From contig CALKRW010000033.1 in the NCBI GenBank assembly GCA_937989585.1, positions 1-36,868 of the forward strand: 36,868 bases of DNA. Reading direction: 5' to 3'. The notes below the pieces were generated by a model. It was not told the DNA's origin. It saw only the letters and a list, made by a program, of their open reading frames with translations, and did not search any database. This stretch comes from an uncultured Porphyromonadaceae bacterium (GTDB taxonomy: Bacteria; Bacteroidota; Bacteroidia; Bacteroidales; Muribaculaceae). Both the position numbers and the translations under genes were made by a program. Positions 14,690-23,635 of this stretch are shown here, piece by piece; the first letter of the stretch is position 1; the number at the start of each line of letters is the position of its first letter.

Positions 14690-16456
14690 ATGGCTAAGTT
14701 ACAACTCTACATCACAAAATCGACAAGCGACTTCAAGTCGGTATACAATATCAACCCGTCGGAGGACGTGCGCAGCAGCGTCACCGACCTCCGCAAGGCC
14801 GTCAGCCAGATAGACTACGACTCGGCCGAGAAAAATATCTTCTATTTTCTGAAATCCACGAACGAAGGCACTTTCGTCACCGTGCTCCGGACCATTCCCT
14901 CGCGTCCGGGCGACCATCTGGCCGCATGGATCTACATGTCGGCCGACATGTCGGTGACCGCCGACGAACTCGAGAGCATAGTACGCCTGACGACACGTAA
15001 GGTGTCGGGGTCGGAGGTTAGTACGGAGGATGTCGCCGCACTGCGCGAGGCATTCAGCGCCGACTATCCGACACGCCACGATGCGCCGGCCCTGACCGGA
15101 GGGCGGCGCGGAGGAGGCTTCGCCTGGCGCCGGTACGGCGGTGACGAGGCACCGTCGCTGCACGAGATGCTCGGCCGCGGCCTGTGGCAGCAGTATTATC
15201 TGCCTTACGAAGGCGTGCTGCTGGTGGACGAGGAACTAGGCATCATGGCATCGGGCGACGACCTTACTGACCGTCCGCTTGGCGCCGAAGCCGTGGTCCT
15301 GCCGCCGGAATCGACCGAGGACGGCTTCAAGCCGTATATTTTCGGACGTCTGCTCGACCGCCCCATGCGAGCGACCATGGGATGCGAGCTGACCGTAGTG
15401 TGGCGCCGTCCGGGATTCGAGGACGTGACACGCACGGCGGCCATCACCGAACCGGTGTTCACTCCCTCGCCAGTGGTTACAGACGACTCGCGCAAGACCA
15501 TCACGCCCAACTCGTTCAAAATCACATCGCAGTTCTCCCACCAGCCTGTAAGCGACTGCCAGATACGCATCAACGGATATGAAATCACCCCCGAGGGACG
15601 CTCGTTCACACGCGCCGAACTGCTGTCGGCCTCGGTGGTCGTGTCATGCGAGGGCTACTTCCCCTACTCCGGACACATTGACCTCGCCTCGACCACCAAG
15701 GCCCTGATACAACTGCAGGAGCGCCGCAAGATATATGTCTTCGAGGTTCCGGTGAAATCCAGCGATCTGGGGGCGCCTGTCAAGTTCGAGATACATTCCA
15801 AGAAACCGCTTACGGACTCGCCTCTCGAGGGATACCGTCTGCTTGATGAAATTCAGGAAGGCATCAACCGCACGAACTATCTGGGTTACAGCGGATCGGG
15901 CCTCGGATCGATGACGCGCCGCATAATAATCTTCGGCGCAGTGCTGATTGTCGGACTGATTGCGGGCCTGACCATAGGACGGTGCTCGCGCACGTCGTCA
16001 CCGGCATTATCGGCGACCAACGCAAGCGCAGGCAGCGACAGCACGCAGACCACTCCCGCAGAGAATACCGTCAGCGAAGTGGCAGTCCCCGCGGCCACGG
16101 CGCCGGAGACCAGGCCTGCGGCCGACGCCTCGCAGGCCAAGGTGAATCCGGCACTCACGATGACCGACGCAATCAAGTATCTTGACGCATCGGGAAAATG
16201 GAACCGTGACGAGATGGAGAAATACAGCGACCTGCGGGGACTGTATGACGACATGAACAACTTCCGCATCGACCGGCTGATAAACACCTGGGGACCTAAA
16301 CTCAACGGCTCGAAGAACTTTGCCCGCGTGACCGACCACGCGCAGAAAGGCCAGTCGCCCGCCAAGAAGAGCAAACTGAAGATAAGCGGAACCTACAACA
16401 AGGCTGATGACAATACCATAACGCTGCAGAGTTACCTCAACCGCATCGACCCTTGA
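14690..16456 (+). CDS. Unrecognised single-pass membrane protein, 588 residues
   Basis: I do not recognise this family. The ATG at 14690 (MAKLQLYITKSTSDF) is preferred; an in-frame ATG at 14612 would add 26 residues of poor quality. Residues 1-408 are soluble and mixed alpha/beta, with a Gly-Arg-rich patch near 140 (GGRRGGGFAWRRYGG) and a beta-rich section around 270-355 ending in LIQLQERRKIYVFEVPVK. One clear transmembrane helix (about 412-430, IIIFGAVLIVGLIAGLTIG) is followed by Cys433, a Ser/Thr/Ala/Pro-rich linker and a small C-terminal domain (about 490-588). There is no signal peptide, so the large N-terminal part is probably cytoplasmic and the C-terminal domain outside the inner membrane. 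The GH31 gene starts 44 bp downstream with no promoter seen between, so the two are probably co-transcribed. The function is unknown. Confidence 0.7.
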   Translation: MAKLQLYITKSTSDFKSVYNINPSEDVRSSVTDLRKAVSQIDYDSAEKNIFYFLKSTNEGTFVTVLRTIPSRPGDHLAAWIYMSADMSVTADELESIVRLTTRKVSGSEVSTEDVAALREAFSADYPTRHDAPALTGGRRGGGFAWRRYGGDEAPSLHEMLGRGLWQQYYLPYEGVLLVDEELGIMASGDDLTDRPLGAEAVVLPPESTEDGFKPYIFGRLLDRPMRATMGCELTVVWRRPGFEDVTRTAAITEPVFTPSPVVTDDSRKTITPNSFKITSQFSHQPVSDCQIRINGYEITPEGRSFTRAELLSASVVVSCEGYFPYSGHIDLASTTKALIQLQERRKIYVFEVPVKSSDLGAPVKFEIHSKKPLTDSPLEGYRLLDEIQEGINRTNYLGYSGSGLGSMTRRIIIFGAVLIVGLIAGLTIGRCSRTSSPALSATNASAGSDSTQTTPAENTVSEVAVPAATAPETRPAADASQAKVNPALTMTDAIKYLDASGKWNRDEMEKYSDLRGLYDDMNNFRIDRLINTWGPKLNGSKNFARVTDHAQKGQSPAKKSKLKISGTYNKADDNTITLQSYLNRIDP

Positions 16457-16500
16457 TTATCATGCCATAACCACACATAGCACAACATACTTCTAAAGAC

Positions 16501-18885
16501 ATGAAAACCAGAATTCTTGCATTCGCCGCCATACTGGCAACGGCACTGAGTGCCGCCGCCACAAGGCCGGCCATAATATCGCATACCCTCGCCGACGGCC
16601 GCAAGGTCACCGTCACCGCCGTCAGCGAACAGATACTGAAGGTAACAAACGCTGCAGCCGGGGAGCAGACACGCATATCGCGTGCATCGGTACTTCCCGA
16701 CGACGGCCAGAACACCGATGTCAACATCACCACCAACAACGGCACACAGACCATGACCACCCCAACCGGACTCAGCGCTACCATCTATCCGGACGGAACG
16801 CTGAAAATCGACGGCGGAGGCGAGCGCACACTCGAGGACACGGGACTGCGCACGATGGAAGGCGGCGAGCGTCGCATGGCACTGACCGCAGGTGGTCCGC
16901 GGGCATATTACGGTGCCGGCGAGCGTGGCCACAAGAACAACCTATACGGCGACACACTGGTGATGTACAACCGGCAGAACTACGGTTACACCGGATCGGA
17001 CCCGCGCATCTCGCAGATGAACATCACGATGCCTCTCGTGCTGTCGCCGGCGGGCTACGGACTGGTTTTCGACGATTACGCCGCAGCACGCCTCGTGCTG
17101 AAGGACCCCATCGTCTATCTGAGCGAATCGCCTCAGGCTGTCTCGTACTACTTCATTAACTCAAACGGCTCGCTCGCCGACCTCGTGTCGAACATGACCA
17201 CACTGACCGGCCATCAGGAACTGCCGCCGCTGTGGGCAATGGGTTACATCACCTCGAAATACGGATACAAGGACCAGGAGGACGCCACATCCACCGTCAA
17301 AAAACTGAAGGATATGGGGCTGCCTCTGGACGGCATAGTCTTCGACCTGTACTGGTACGGAAAGGAACAGGACATGGGACGTCTCACATGGGACAAGGAA
17401 CAATGGCCGGACGCAAAAGGCATGCTTGACGACTTCATGAAACAGGGTGTCAGGGCCGTGACCATCACCCAACCTTACATACTGCGCAACGGACGAGGCA
17501 TTGACAACTACCGCGAGCTTGCCGAAAAAGGCATGATGGTGAAGGACGTCAAGACCGGTAAGCCTCTCGAAGTCAAGATATGGGTCGGCGAAGGCGGCAT
17601 GTTCGACGTGTCCAATCCCGAGACAAGGAAATGGATGACCGACCGGATGGACTCGCTGATGTACTATGGCGTCACCGGATGGTGGGGCGACCTCGGCGAG
17701 CCCGAGGTGCACCCGGACAGCGCGCTCCATGCCAACGGCCTGACCACACGCCAGTATCACAACCAGTACGGCAACGACTGGTCGGAGATAGTATACGACA
17801 TGTTCAAGGAGCGCTATCCGGACTGCAGGTTGCTGTCGATGATGCGCGGCGGCACAACCGGACTCCAGCGCTACGACGTGTTTCCATGGTCGACGGACGT
17901 GTCGCGCTCATGGGGCGGACTCGAGCCACAGGTAAGAATCATGCTGAACTCCGGCCTGTCAGGCCTGGGCTACATGTCGCATGACGTAGGCGGATTCGCA
18001 GTCGACGAGGCCGCGCCCTACGATCCCGAACTTTATGTCCGCTGGCTGCAACTCGGTCTGTTCTCGCCCATGCTCCGCACACACGCCCAGCAGTTCGCCG
18101 AGCCTTTCCACTATCCCGAGCAGAAGGACATCATCAAGTCCATCATATTCGAGCGCTACCGCTGGCTGCCCTACAACTACACCCTGGCTTGGGAAAACGC
18201 CACCAAGGGCTGGCCGCTGGTGCGTCCCCTCGACTTTCACTCGGCTACACCCTCGACACGATATGACAACATTTCGGACGAATACCTGTGGGGCCGCGAC
18301 GTGCTTGTCGCTCCGGTCATGACCAAGGGCGCCACCGAGCGGACTGTAATCTTCCCCGAAGGCTCAGACTGGTTTGACGCCTCCAATCCGCGCAAGACAT
18401 ACAAAGGCGGCACCGAGACAGTTTATCCCGCGCCTCTTGACGTGCTTCCCCTGTTCGTCCGCGCCGGCTCGTTCATTCCCAAGGCGGCCTATCCGATGAA
18501 CTCGACCGACAACTACCGCAAGAACAACTACCGCATCGAATACTATCCCGCGAAGGGAATGGCCTCAAAGGGCTATCTCTGGGAGGATGACACAAAAACA
18601 CCATCGGCCCTCTCCGGCAACAAGGGCCGTCTCATAACATTCGCCGCCAGTCCCGAGGACAAGGGCAAAGAGATCGAGGTGACCATCACGGCCGAAGGCA
18701 CCTACCCGGACGCATCGGATGCAAAGACAATGACTTTCGCATTCATGGGCCTCGAGAAAGAACCCAAATGGATTGAGGTCGACGGCAAATACACCAGCGT
18801 GACATGGGACAAGGCAACAAGCTGCGCATCGGTGGCATTCGTATGGAATGTCGACCGCCCCGTCACAATCCGCATGCGCCGGTAA
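16501..18885 (+). CDS. GH31 family alpha-glucosidase-type glycoside hydrolase, secreted
   Basis: The 794-residue protein has an N-terminal signal peptide (MKTRILAFAAILATALSAAA) and should be periplasmic or surface-located. The order fits GH31: an N-terminal beta-sandwich (about 25-235), a (beta/alpha)8 barrel (about 240-600) and C-terminal beta domains. WGDLGEPE contains the predicted nucleophile D397; WSTDVSRSWGG supplies the predicted acid/base D466. Other family landmarks are GIVFDLYWYG, GHDVGG-like SHDVGGF and LRTHAQQ. GH31 members cleave alpha-glucosides, alpha-xylosides or related bonds with retention; the precise substrate is not evident. It lies 44 bp behind an unknown membrane-protein gene, suggesting joint expression. 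No sorting tail of the type IX kind is seen. Confidence 0.92.
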   Translation: MKTRILAFAAILATALSAAATRPAIISHTLADGRKVTVTAVSEQILKVTNAAAGEQTRISRASVLPDDGQNTDVNITTNNGTQTMTTPTGLSATIYPDGTLKIDGGGERTLEDTGLRTMEGGERRMALTAGGPRAYYGAGERGHKNNLYGDTLVMYNRQNYGYTGSDPRISQMNITMPLVLSPAGYGLVFDDYAAARLVLKDPIVYLSESPQAVSYYFINSNGSLADLVSNMTTLTGHQELPPLWAMGYITSKYGYKDQEDATSTVKKLKDMGLPLDGIVFDLYWYGKEQDMGRLTWDKEQWPDAKGMLDDFMKQGVRAVTITQPYILRNGRGIDNYRELAEKGMMVKDVKTGKPLEVKIWVGEGGMFDVSNPETRKWMTDRMDSLMYYGVTGWWGDLGEPEVHPDSALHANGLTTRQYHNQYGNDWSEIVYDMFKERYPDCRLLSMMRGGTTGLQRYDVFPWSTDVSRSWGGLEPQVRIMLNSGLSGLGYMSHDVGGFAVDEAAPYDPELYVRWLQLGLFSPMLRTHAQQFAEPFHYPEQKDIIKSIIFERYRWLPYNYTLAWENATKGWPLVRPLDFHSATPSTRYDNISDEYLWGRDVLVAPVMTKGATERTVIFPEGSDWFDASNPRKTYKGGTETVYPAPLDVLPLFVRAGSFIPKAAYPMNSTDNYRKNNYRIEYYPAKGMASKGYLWEDDTKTPSALSGNKGRLITFAASPEDKGKEIEVTITAEGTYPDASDAKTMTFAFMGLEKEPKWIEVDGKYTSVTWDKATSCASVAFVWNVDRPVTIRMRR

Positions 18886-18897
18886 CAACAACTTTCG

Positions 18898-18913
18898 CCA
18901 GGCCCTGGCCTGG
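18898..18913. promoter_or_regulatory. Palindrome just upstream of riboflavin synthase
   Basis: CCAGGCC at 18898-18904 and GGCCTGG at 18907-18913 form an almost continuous palindrome with a 2-nt centre, in the 55-bp gap before the ATG at 18941. It could be an operator or an mRNA hairpin; it does not look like an FMN riboswitch. Confidence 0.3.
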
Positions 18914-18940
18914 ATGTCAAACAATAGAATATCAAGCAAA

Positions 18941-19549
18941 ATGTTTTCAGGAATAGTTGAATCCACAGCACGTGTCGTCGCACTGAGACACGATGACGCC
19001 AACCTTCACATAACCCTCTCGTGTCCCTTCATCGAGGAACTCCGCATCGACCAGTCGGTGTCGCACAACGGCGTATGCCTGACAGTGGTCGCCATAGAAA
19101 ACGGCACATACACCGTGACAGCAATCCGAGAGACTCTCGAGCGGTCGAACCTCGGCCTGCTGAAAGTCGGCGACGAGGTAAACGTGGAGCGCTCGATGCG
19201 TCTCGACGGACGCCTCGACGGCCACATCGTGCAGGGACATGTCGACACGACAGCCTTATGCACCGAGGTACGCGAGGCCGACGGCTCACACTACTTCAGG
19301 TTCGAGTACGAAATCGACCCGAGACTTATCGCCAAAGGGTACATGACAGTCGAGAAAGGCTCAGTCACAGTCAACGGCGTGAGCCTTACCGTCTGCGACT
19401 CGGAGAAGGACTCGTTCCGCGTGGCCATCATACCCTACACACTGGAGAATACCAACTTCAAGGCAATTGTTCCCGGCACGCGCGTAAACCTGGAGTTCGA
19501 TATCATCGGCAAATATCTGGCCAGGCTTACACAACTCAGCCAGGACTGA
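18941..19549 (+). CDS. ribE: Riboflavin synthase, alpha subunit
   Basis: The enzyme dismutates two molecules of 6,7-dimethyl-8-ribityllumazine to riboflavin and its pyrimidine precursor in the cytosol. The ATG at 18941 gives the canonical N-terminus MFSGIVE; frame upstream of it is the tail of the GH31 gene region and is not used. The 202-residue protein is two lumazine-binding barrels in tandem (about 1-97 and 98-195). SHNGVCLTV in the first and VNGVSLTV in the second are the matching repeat motifs, and GHVDTTA marks the interface. Length is normal. No other rib genes are in the window, so it is an isolated member of the pathway. Confidence 0.96.
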   Translation: MFSGIVESTARVVALRHDDANLHITLSCPFIEELRIDQSVSHNGVCLTVVAIENGTYTVTAIRETLERSNLGLLKVGDEVNVERSMRLDGRLDGHIVQGHVDTTALCTEVREADGSHYFRFEYEIDPRLIAKGYMTVEKGSVTVNGVSLTVCDSEKDSFRVAIIPYTLENTNFKAIVPGTRVNLEFDIIGKYLARLTQLSQD

Positions 19550-19652
19550 TAAACAATAGATACGGACGTCTTGTTATTTAGAATAATAGGAAATTGCACA
19601 GAAACATTTTCAAACGACAACAAGACACAACACATAACTACAAGAACACTAC

Positions 19653-21392
19653 ATGTCAGAATATTCATTTCAGCAATTAGGAGTGCGCGAAGATCTGCTC
19701 CGCGCCATCGAGGACATGGGCTTCTCATCGCCCATGCCAGTGCAGGAGAAGGTCATTCCGATACTTCTGAACTCCGACCACGACGTCGTGGCCCTGGCTC
19801 AGACAGGAACGGGCAAGACCGCGGCCTTCGGCCTCCCGGTGATACAGCGCGTGAATCCGGAATTTGTGGCGCCCCAGGCGCTGATACTCGCGCCGACCCG
19901 CGAACTGTGCCTGCAGATAGCCGGCGACCTGGCCGACTTCTCGAAGTACACTCCCGACGTTAAGACCATCCCGGTTTACGGCGGCTCGTCCATCGAAAGC
20001 CAGATACGTGCCCTGCGTCAGGGCGTACAGATCATAGTGGCCACTCCGGGGCGCCTGATTGACCTTATCAACCGCGGGGTAGTGAACCTCGCCGACGTGC
20101 ACACGGTAGTGCTCGACGAGGCAGACGAAATGCTGAACATGGGTTTCGTGGAATCAATCGACGACATCCTGTCCCACCTTCCGGACGACCGGAAGATGCT
20201 GCTGTTCTCGGCAACCATGCCCAAGGAGGTAGAACGCATTGCCCGCAGATACATGCACAACCCCGAAGAGGTCGTGGTAGGCACACGCAACGAGGGCGCG
20301 GCCAACGTCACACACATATATTATATGGTACACGCGCGCGACAAGTATCTCGCGCTTAAACGCGTCTGCGATGACAATCCGAGCATCTACGCCATCATCT
20401 TCTGCCGCACCCGCCGTGACACACAGGAAATCGCCGACAAGCTGATAGCCGACGGATACAACGCCGACGCCCTGCACGGCGATCTGTCACAACAACAGCG
20501 TGACATCACGATGAAGAAATTCCGTGACCGCGTAGTGACCATACTCGTGGCAACCGACGTCGCCGCCCGCGGACTCGATGTCGATGACCTGACGCACGTC
20601 ATCAACTACGGCCTGCCCGATGACACGGCGGTGTACACACACCGCTCGGGACGTACTGGACGTGCGGGAAAGACCGGTATCTCCGTCGCAATCATCCACT
20701 CGCGCGAGCGTGGGCGCCTGCGTGAAATCGAACACATCATCGGAAAGAAGTTCGAGCGACGCGAAGTGCCCACACCACGACATATCATAGAGAAACAGTT
20801 ATACAATCTGGCCGACAGAATCGAGAAGGTGAAAGTCGACGAGACCGAAATCGGTAAGTATCTTCCGGGAGTCATGCGCAAACTTTCATGGCTCAGCGAA
20901 GAAGACCTGCTGAAACGCGTGCTGTCGCTTGAGTTCAACCGCCTGCTTGACTACTATAAAGATGCTCCGAATCTGGATTACATCGACGACCGGCCAGCAA
21001 AAGGCCGCAAGGGAGAGAAAGGCAAAGGTCCGGGAAGAGACAAGGCCACCCACGGCAAGGTCGGTCCACGAAGCGTAAAGGACAAGGACCGCCGCACGGC
21101 CGAGGAAGGCATGGAGCGCATCTACGTCAACGCCGGAAAGGCTGACGGCTTCTTCGCCAAGAACCTGATTGACATGATAAACAAGCACACCACCGGCAAG
21201 CGCGTCGACGTGGGCCGCATCGACCTGCTTCCGTCGTACTCGCTCTTCGATGTGCCGAGCGACGAGGCCAAGCGCGTGGTGGGTGCGCTTAAAGGTGCCG
21301 AATTCCTGGGCAAACGGCTGTACAGCGAACTTGCCTCGCCGGACAAGGATTACTCGCACAGTTCCGAAAGGAAGGCCCGCCGCAAGAAATAA
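19653..21392 (+). CDS. DEAD-box ATP-dependent RNA helicase with DbpA-type RNA-binding domain
   Basis: All core helicase motifs are present: the Q motif (MPVQEKVIP), AQTGTGKT (49-56), PTRELCLQI, TPGRLID, DEAD (155-158), SAT, HGDLSQQQRD, ATDVAARGLD and HRSGRTGRAG. A basic linker (about 445-485, rich in Lys, Gly and Arg) leads to a C-terminal domain (about 487-560, starting MERIYVNAGKADGFFAKN) that matches the DbpA RNA-binding domain. This layout is that of DeaD/CsdA or DbpA proteins, which remodel rRNA during ribosome assembly and in the cold. At 579 residues it is nearer DeaD in size. It is followed by the DUF3256 gene after 13 bp, so they are probably one transcript. Confidence 0.95.
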   Translation: MSEYSFQQLGVREDLLRAIEDMGFSSPMPVQEKVIPILLNSDHDVVALAQTGTGKTAAFGLPVIQRVNPEFVAPQALILAPTRELCLQIAGDLADFSKYTPDVKTIPVYGGSSIESQIRALRQGVQIIVATPGRLIDLINRGVVNLADVHTVVLDEADEMLNMGFVESIDDILSHLPDDRKMLLFSATMPKEVERIARRYMHNPEEVVVGTRNEGAANVTHIYYMVHARDKYLALKRVCDDNPSIYAIIFCRTRRDTQEIADKLIADGYNADALHGDLSQQQRDITMKKFRDRVVTILVATDVAARGLDVDDLTHVINYGLPDDTAVYTHRSGRTGRAGKTGISVAIIHSRERGRLREIEHIIGKKFERREVPTPRHIIEKQLYNLADRIEKVKVDETEIGKYLPGVMRKLSWLSEEDLLKRVLSLEFNRLLDYYKDAPNLDYIDDRPAKGRKGEKGKGPGRDKATHGKVGPRSVKDKDRRTAEEGMERIYVNAGKADGFFAKNLIDMINKHTTGKRVDVGRIDLLPSYSLFDVPSDEAKRVVGALKGAEFLGKRLYSELASPDKDYSHSSERKARRKK

Positions 21393-21405
21393 ACAAGTAA
21401 TCACC

Positions 21406-22035
21406 ATGCGCAGAATAGCGACTTTACTTCTATCACTGCTGGCACTGGGATGCATGCAGGCAAAGAATGTGGCCGAGTATTTCGGCGATGTCAAGGCCGA
21501 CGAGGTTTTCCCGTCGCTGTCCTCGGTAGCGCGCCTTGATATGGTTGACTATTTCAATTCCGGCATGACCAATCCGACCAAGAACGAACTGGGCAGTTTC
21601 TCCCGGATCACGGCCCTCAGCGATACCATGATGAGCGTGGACTACACTACCGGGGTAAGACTCGAACTCACGCTTCTGCCAGGCAAGAAGCCTGTGCTGA
21701 TGCTAATCGAGACTCTGCCGTTGCCGGAGAACGACTCGCGCATCTCGTTTTACAACGCCGACTGGAAACCTCTGAAAAAAACGCCGCTGAAATTTCCCGG
21801 GCTGACAGAATGGCTTAACACAAGGGACTCGGCCGAGCGCGAGAGTGTGGAAATGGTTCTGCCTTTCATGCTCTGCACGGCATCGTTCGACCCGCTGTCA
21901 CAGGACCTCGTGTTCACATCCACTATCGACAGTTATTTCGCCAAGGAGAAACCGAAGATACTTTCGCTTCTGCGCAAGAGCCTTGTCTACCACTGGGACG
22001 GCAAAAACTTCAAACCTGTGAAAACCGATGAGTGA
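21406..22035 (+). CDS. DUF3256 family protein, exported
   Basis: The ATG at 21406 gives a 209-residue protein with a signal peptide (MRRIATLLLSLLALGCMQA); the cysteine near residue 16 makes a lipoprotein possible, although the lipobox LALGC is slightly atypical. The mature part, with SLSSVARLDMVDYFNSGM and FMLCTASFDP, resembles the Bacteroidales-specific DUF3256 family, whose function is unknown. The stop overlaps the start of xseA by 8 bp, and the helicase gene ends 13 bp upstream, so it sits in the middle of a compact operon. Linkage to DNA repair and RNA helicase genes does not reveal its job, as it is likely to act outside the cytoplasm. Confidence 0.75.
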   Translation: MRRIATLLLSLLALGCMQAKNVAEYFGDVKADEVFPSLSSVARLDMVDYFNSGMTNPTKNELGSFSRITALSDTMMSVDYTTGVRLELTLLPGKKPVLMLIETLPLPENDSRISFYNADWKPLKKTPLKFPGLTEWLNTRDSAERESVEMVLPFMLCTASFDPLSQDLVFTSTIDSYFAKEKPKILSLLRKSLVYHWDGKNFKPVKTDE

Positions 22036-23356
22036 AACACAGATGAGCGGAGCGTTATCCCTGGCACAACTGCTCGAGCGCGTACGCCAGACCCTCGCGG
22101 GCAACACAGCCCTGCAGAACGTCTGGGTTGTCGGCGAGACATCCGATATGCGTCTCAGTGGCGGCCACTGTTACCTCGAACTGCTGGAAAAGGATTCGCG
22201 CGGCACCACGACAGCCCGTGTGCGCGCCAATATATGGGCCTCGCTGTGGCCAAGGCTCTCCGCCTACTTCCAGAGCCAGACCGGTCAGCCGCTTGCTTCC
22301 GGGATGAAAGTTCTCCTGCGCGTCAACGTGACTTTCCATCCGGCCTACGGAATCTCGCTCAATGTCTCGTCGATCGACCCATCCTACACTCTCGGTGACG
22401 CCGTGCGCCGCCGCAACGAGATACTCGCCAGACTTCAGGCCGAAGGCATGCTCGACCTCAACCGGTCCGTGCCCTGGCCCCGTCCCGCACTCAGAGTCGC
22501 CGTTATATCGGCAGCCGGAGCCGCAGGCTACGGAGACTTCGTCAACCAACTGTTCAACAACCGCCTGAACCTGCGTTTCGAAGTCAGGCTTTTCCCCGCT
22601 GTGCTTCAGGGCGAACGGACGGTACCGTCCGTGATCGGCGCGCTAGAGTCCATAGCCTCAGAATCCGACCGGTGGGATTGTACCGTCATAATACGCGGAG
22701 GCGGCTCGACCTCGGATCTCGCCGCCTTCGACAACTACGAACTCGCCGCCAACGTTGCCAATTTCCCTCTGCCGGTGATTGTGGGCATAGGGCATGAACG
22801 CGATGTCACCGTACTCGACTATGTGGCCAACATGCGGGTCAAGACCCCGACCGCGGCAGCCGAATGGCTTATAGGCCGCGCAACCGCCGAACTGACCCAT
22901 CTCGAGCAACTCGCCTCAGACATCTACCGAAGCGTGAGCGAACGCATAAGCGGAAACCGCCAGCAACTCACATATCTCGCCGCACTGATTCCCGCCGCCG
23001 CAAAATCCTTAATCGCGAACCACAGCGCAAGGCTTGACCGCGCGACCATCGCAATAGCGTCTACAGGTCAGAGTGTAATCGCACCCCAACTGATGAGACT
23101 CGACAATCTTGCCAAGGCCATTCCCGCCGCAATAGCCGCACGGATTGACACGGCACGACGTCTTGTCGACGCCAAGGCCGCCCTACTGCAGGCATTGTCG
23201 CCCGAGCATGTGCTCGCACGCGGCTTCTCGCTGACAACCACGCCCGACGGACATGCCGTAACCGATGCATCGGCTGTCACTCCCGGCACACGAATAACAA
23301 CTCGGCTCGCCCGAGGCATACTTACCTCGACCGTAGACAGTACCGGGGAAATATAA
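22028..23356 (+). CDS. xseA: Exodeoxyribonuclease VII large subunit
   Basis: The catalytic subunit of exonuclease VII degrades single-stranded DNA in both directions in the cytosol, with several XseB subunits. The 442-residue protein starts with an OB-fold-type DNA-binding domain (about 5-110, with VWVVGETSDMRLSGGHCYLEL), followed by the catalytic region. The diagnostic IRGGGS motif is at 222-227, followed by DLAAFDN, and GIGHERDVTVLDYVA and KTPTAAAEWL follow it. A helical coiled-coil section occupies about 290-400. The ATG at 22028 overlaps the DUF3256 gene by 8 bp. The small-subunit gene follows after 30 bp. Confidence 0.95.
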   Translation: MSETQMSGALSLAQLLERVRQTLAGNTALQNVWVVGETSDMRLSGGHCYLELLEKDSRGTTTARVRANIWASLWPRLSAYFQSQTGQPLASGMKVLLRVNVTFHPAYGISLNVSSIDPSYTLGDAVRRRNEILARLQAEGMLDLNRSVPWPRPALRVAVISAAGAAGYGDFVNQLFNNRLNLRFEVRLFPAVLQGERTVPSVIGALESIASESDRWDCTVIIRGGGSTSDLAAFDNYELAANVANFPLPVIVGIGHERDVTVLDYVANMRVKTPTAAAEWLIGRATAELTHLEQLASDIYRSVSERISGNRQQLTYLAALIPAAAKSLIANHSARLDRATIAIASTGQSVIAPQLMRLDNLAKAIPAAIAARIDTARRLVDAKAALLQALSPEHVLARGFSLTTTPDGHAVTDASAVTPGTRITTRLARGILTSTVDSTGEI

Positions 23357-23386
23357 CAGAATAATCTTAAACTTGAATAACTGCAA

Positions 23387-23581
23387 ATGTCATATTCCGA
23401 ACAACTCGCCGAACTCGAGAAAATAGTCGCCCGTCTGCAAAGCCCCGACTGCGACATCGACTCGATGGTCACCATGACCCGTCGCGCCACCGAACTCCTC
23501 GAAAGTCTCCGTCAGCGACTGACCGCGACCGACGAAGAACTCAAGGGCATACTCGCACGCCTGCAACCGGCAAATCAGTAA
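23387..23581 (+). CDS. xseB: Exodeoxyribonuclease VII small subunit
   Basis: The 64-residue, wholly helical protein fits XseB in size and pattern: YSEQLAELEKIVARLQS, then DCDIDSMVTMTRRATELL, which corresponds to the family's LE-xI-V-xLE and short-helix layout. XseB subunits bind the coiled-coil arms of XseA. Its position directly after xseA strongly supports the call. Confidence 0.93.
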   Translation: MSYSEQLAELEKIVARLQSPDCDIDSMVTMTRRATELLESLRQRLTATDEELKGILARLQPANQ

Positions 23582-23635
23582 CACAACAACATTTCCCATC
23601 TGTCATTAACGAAACCACAGGTCCAATCATCACAC

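Noticed and set aside
18885..18941. FMN riboswitch before riboflavin synthase
   Set aside because: The gap is only 55 bp and contains one short palindrome; an RFN element needs well over 100 nt with several paired arms.
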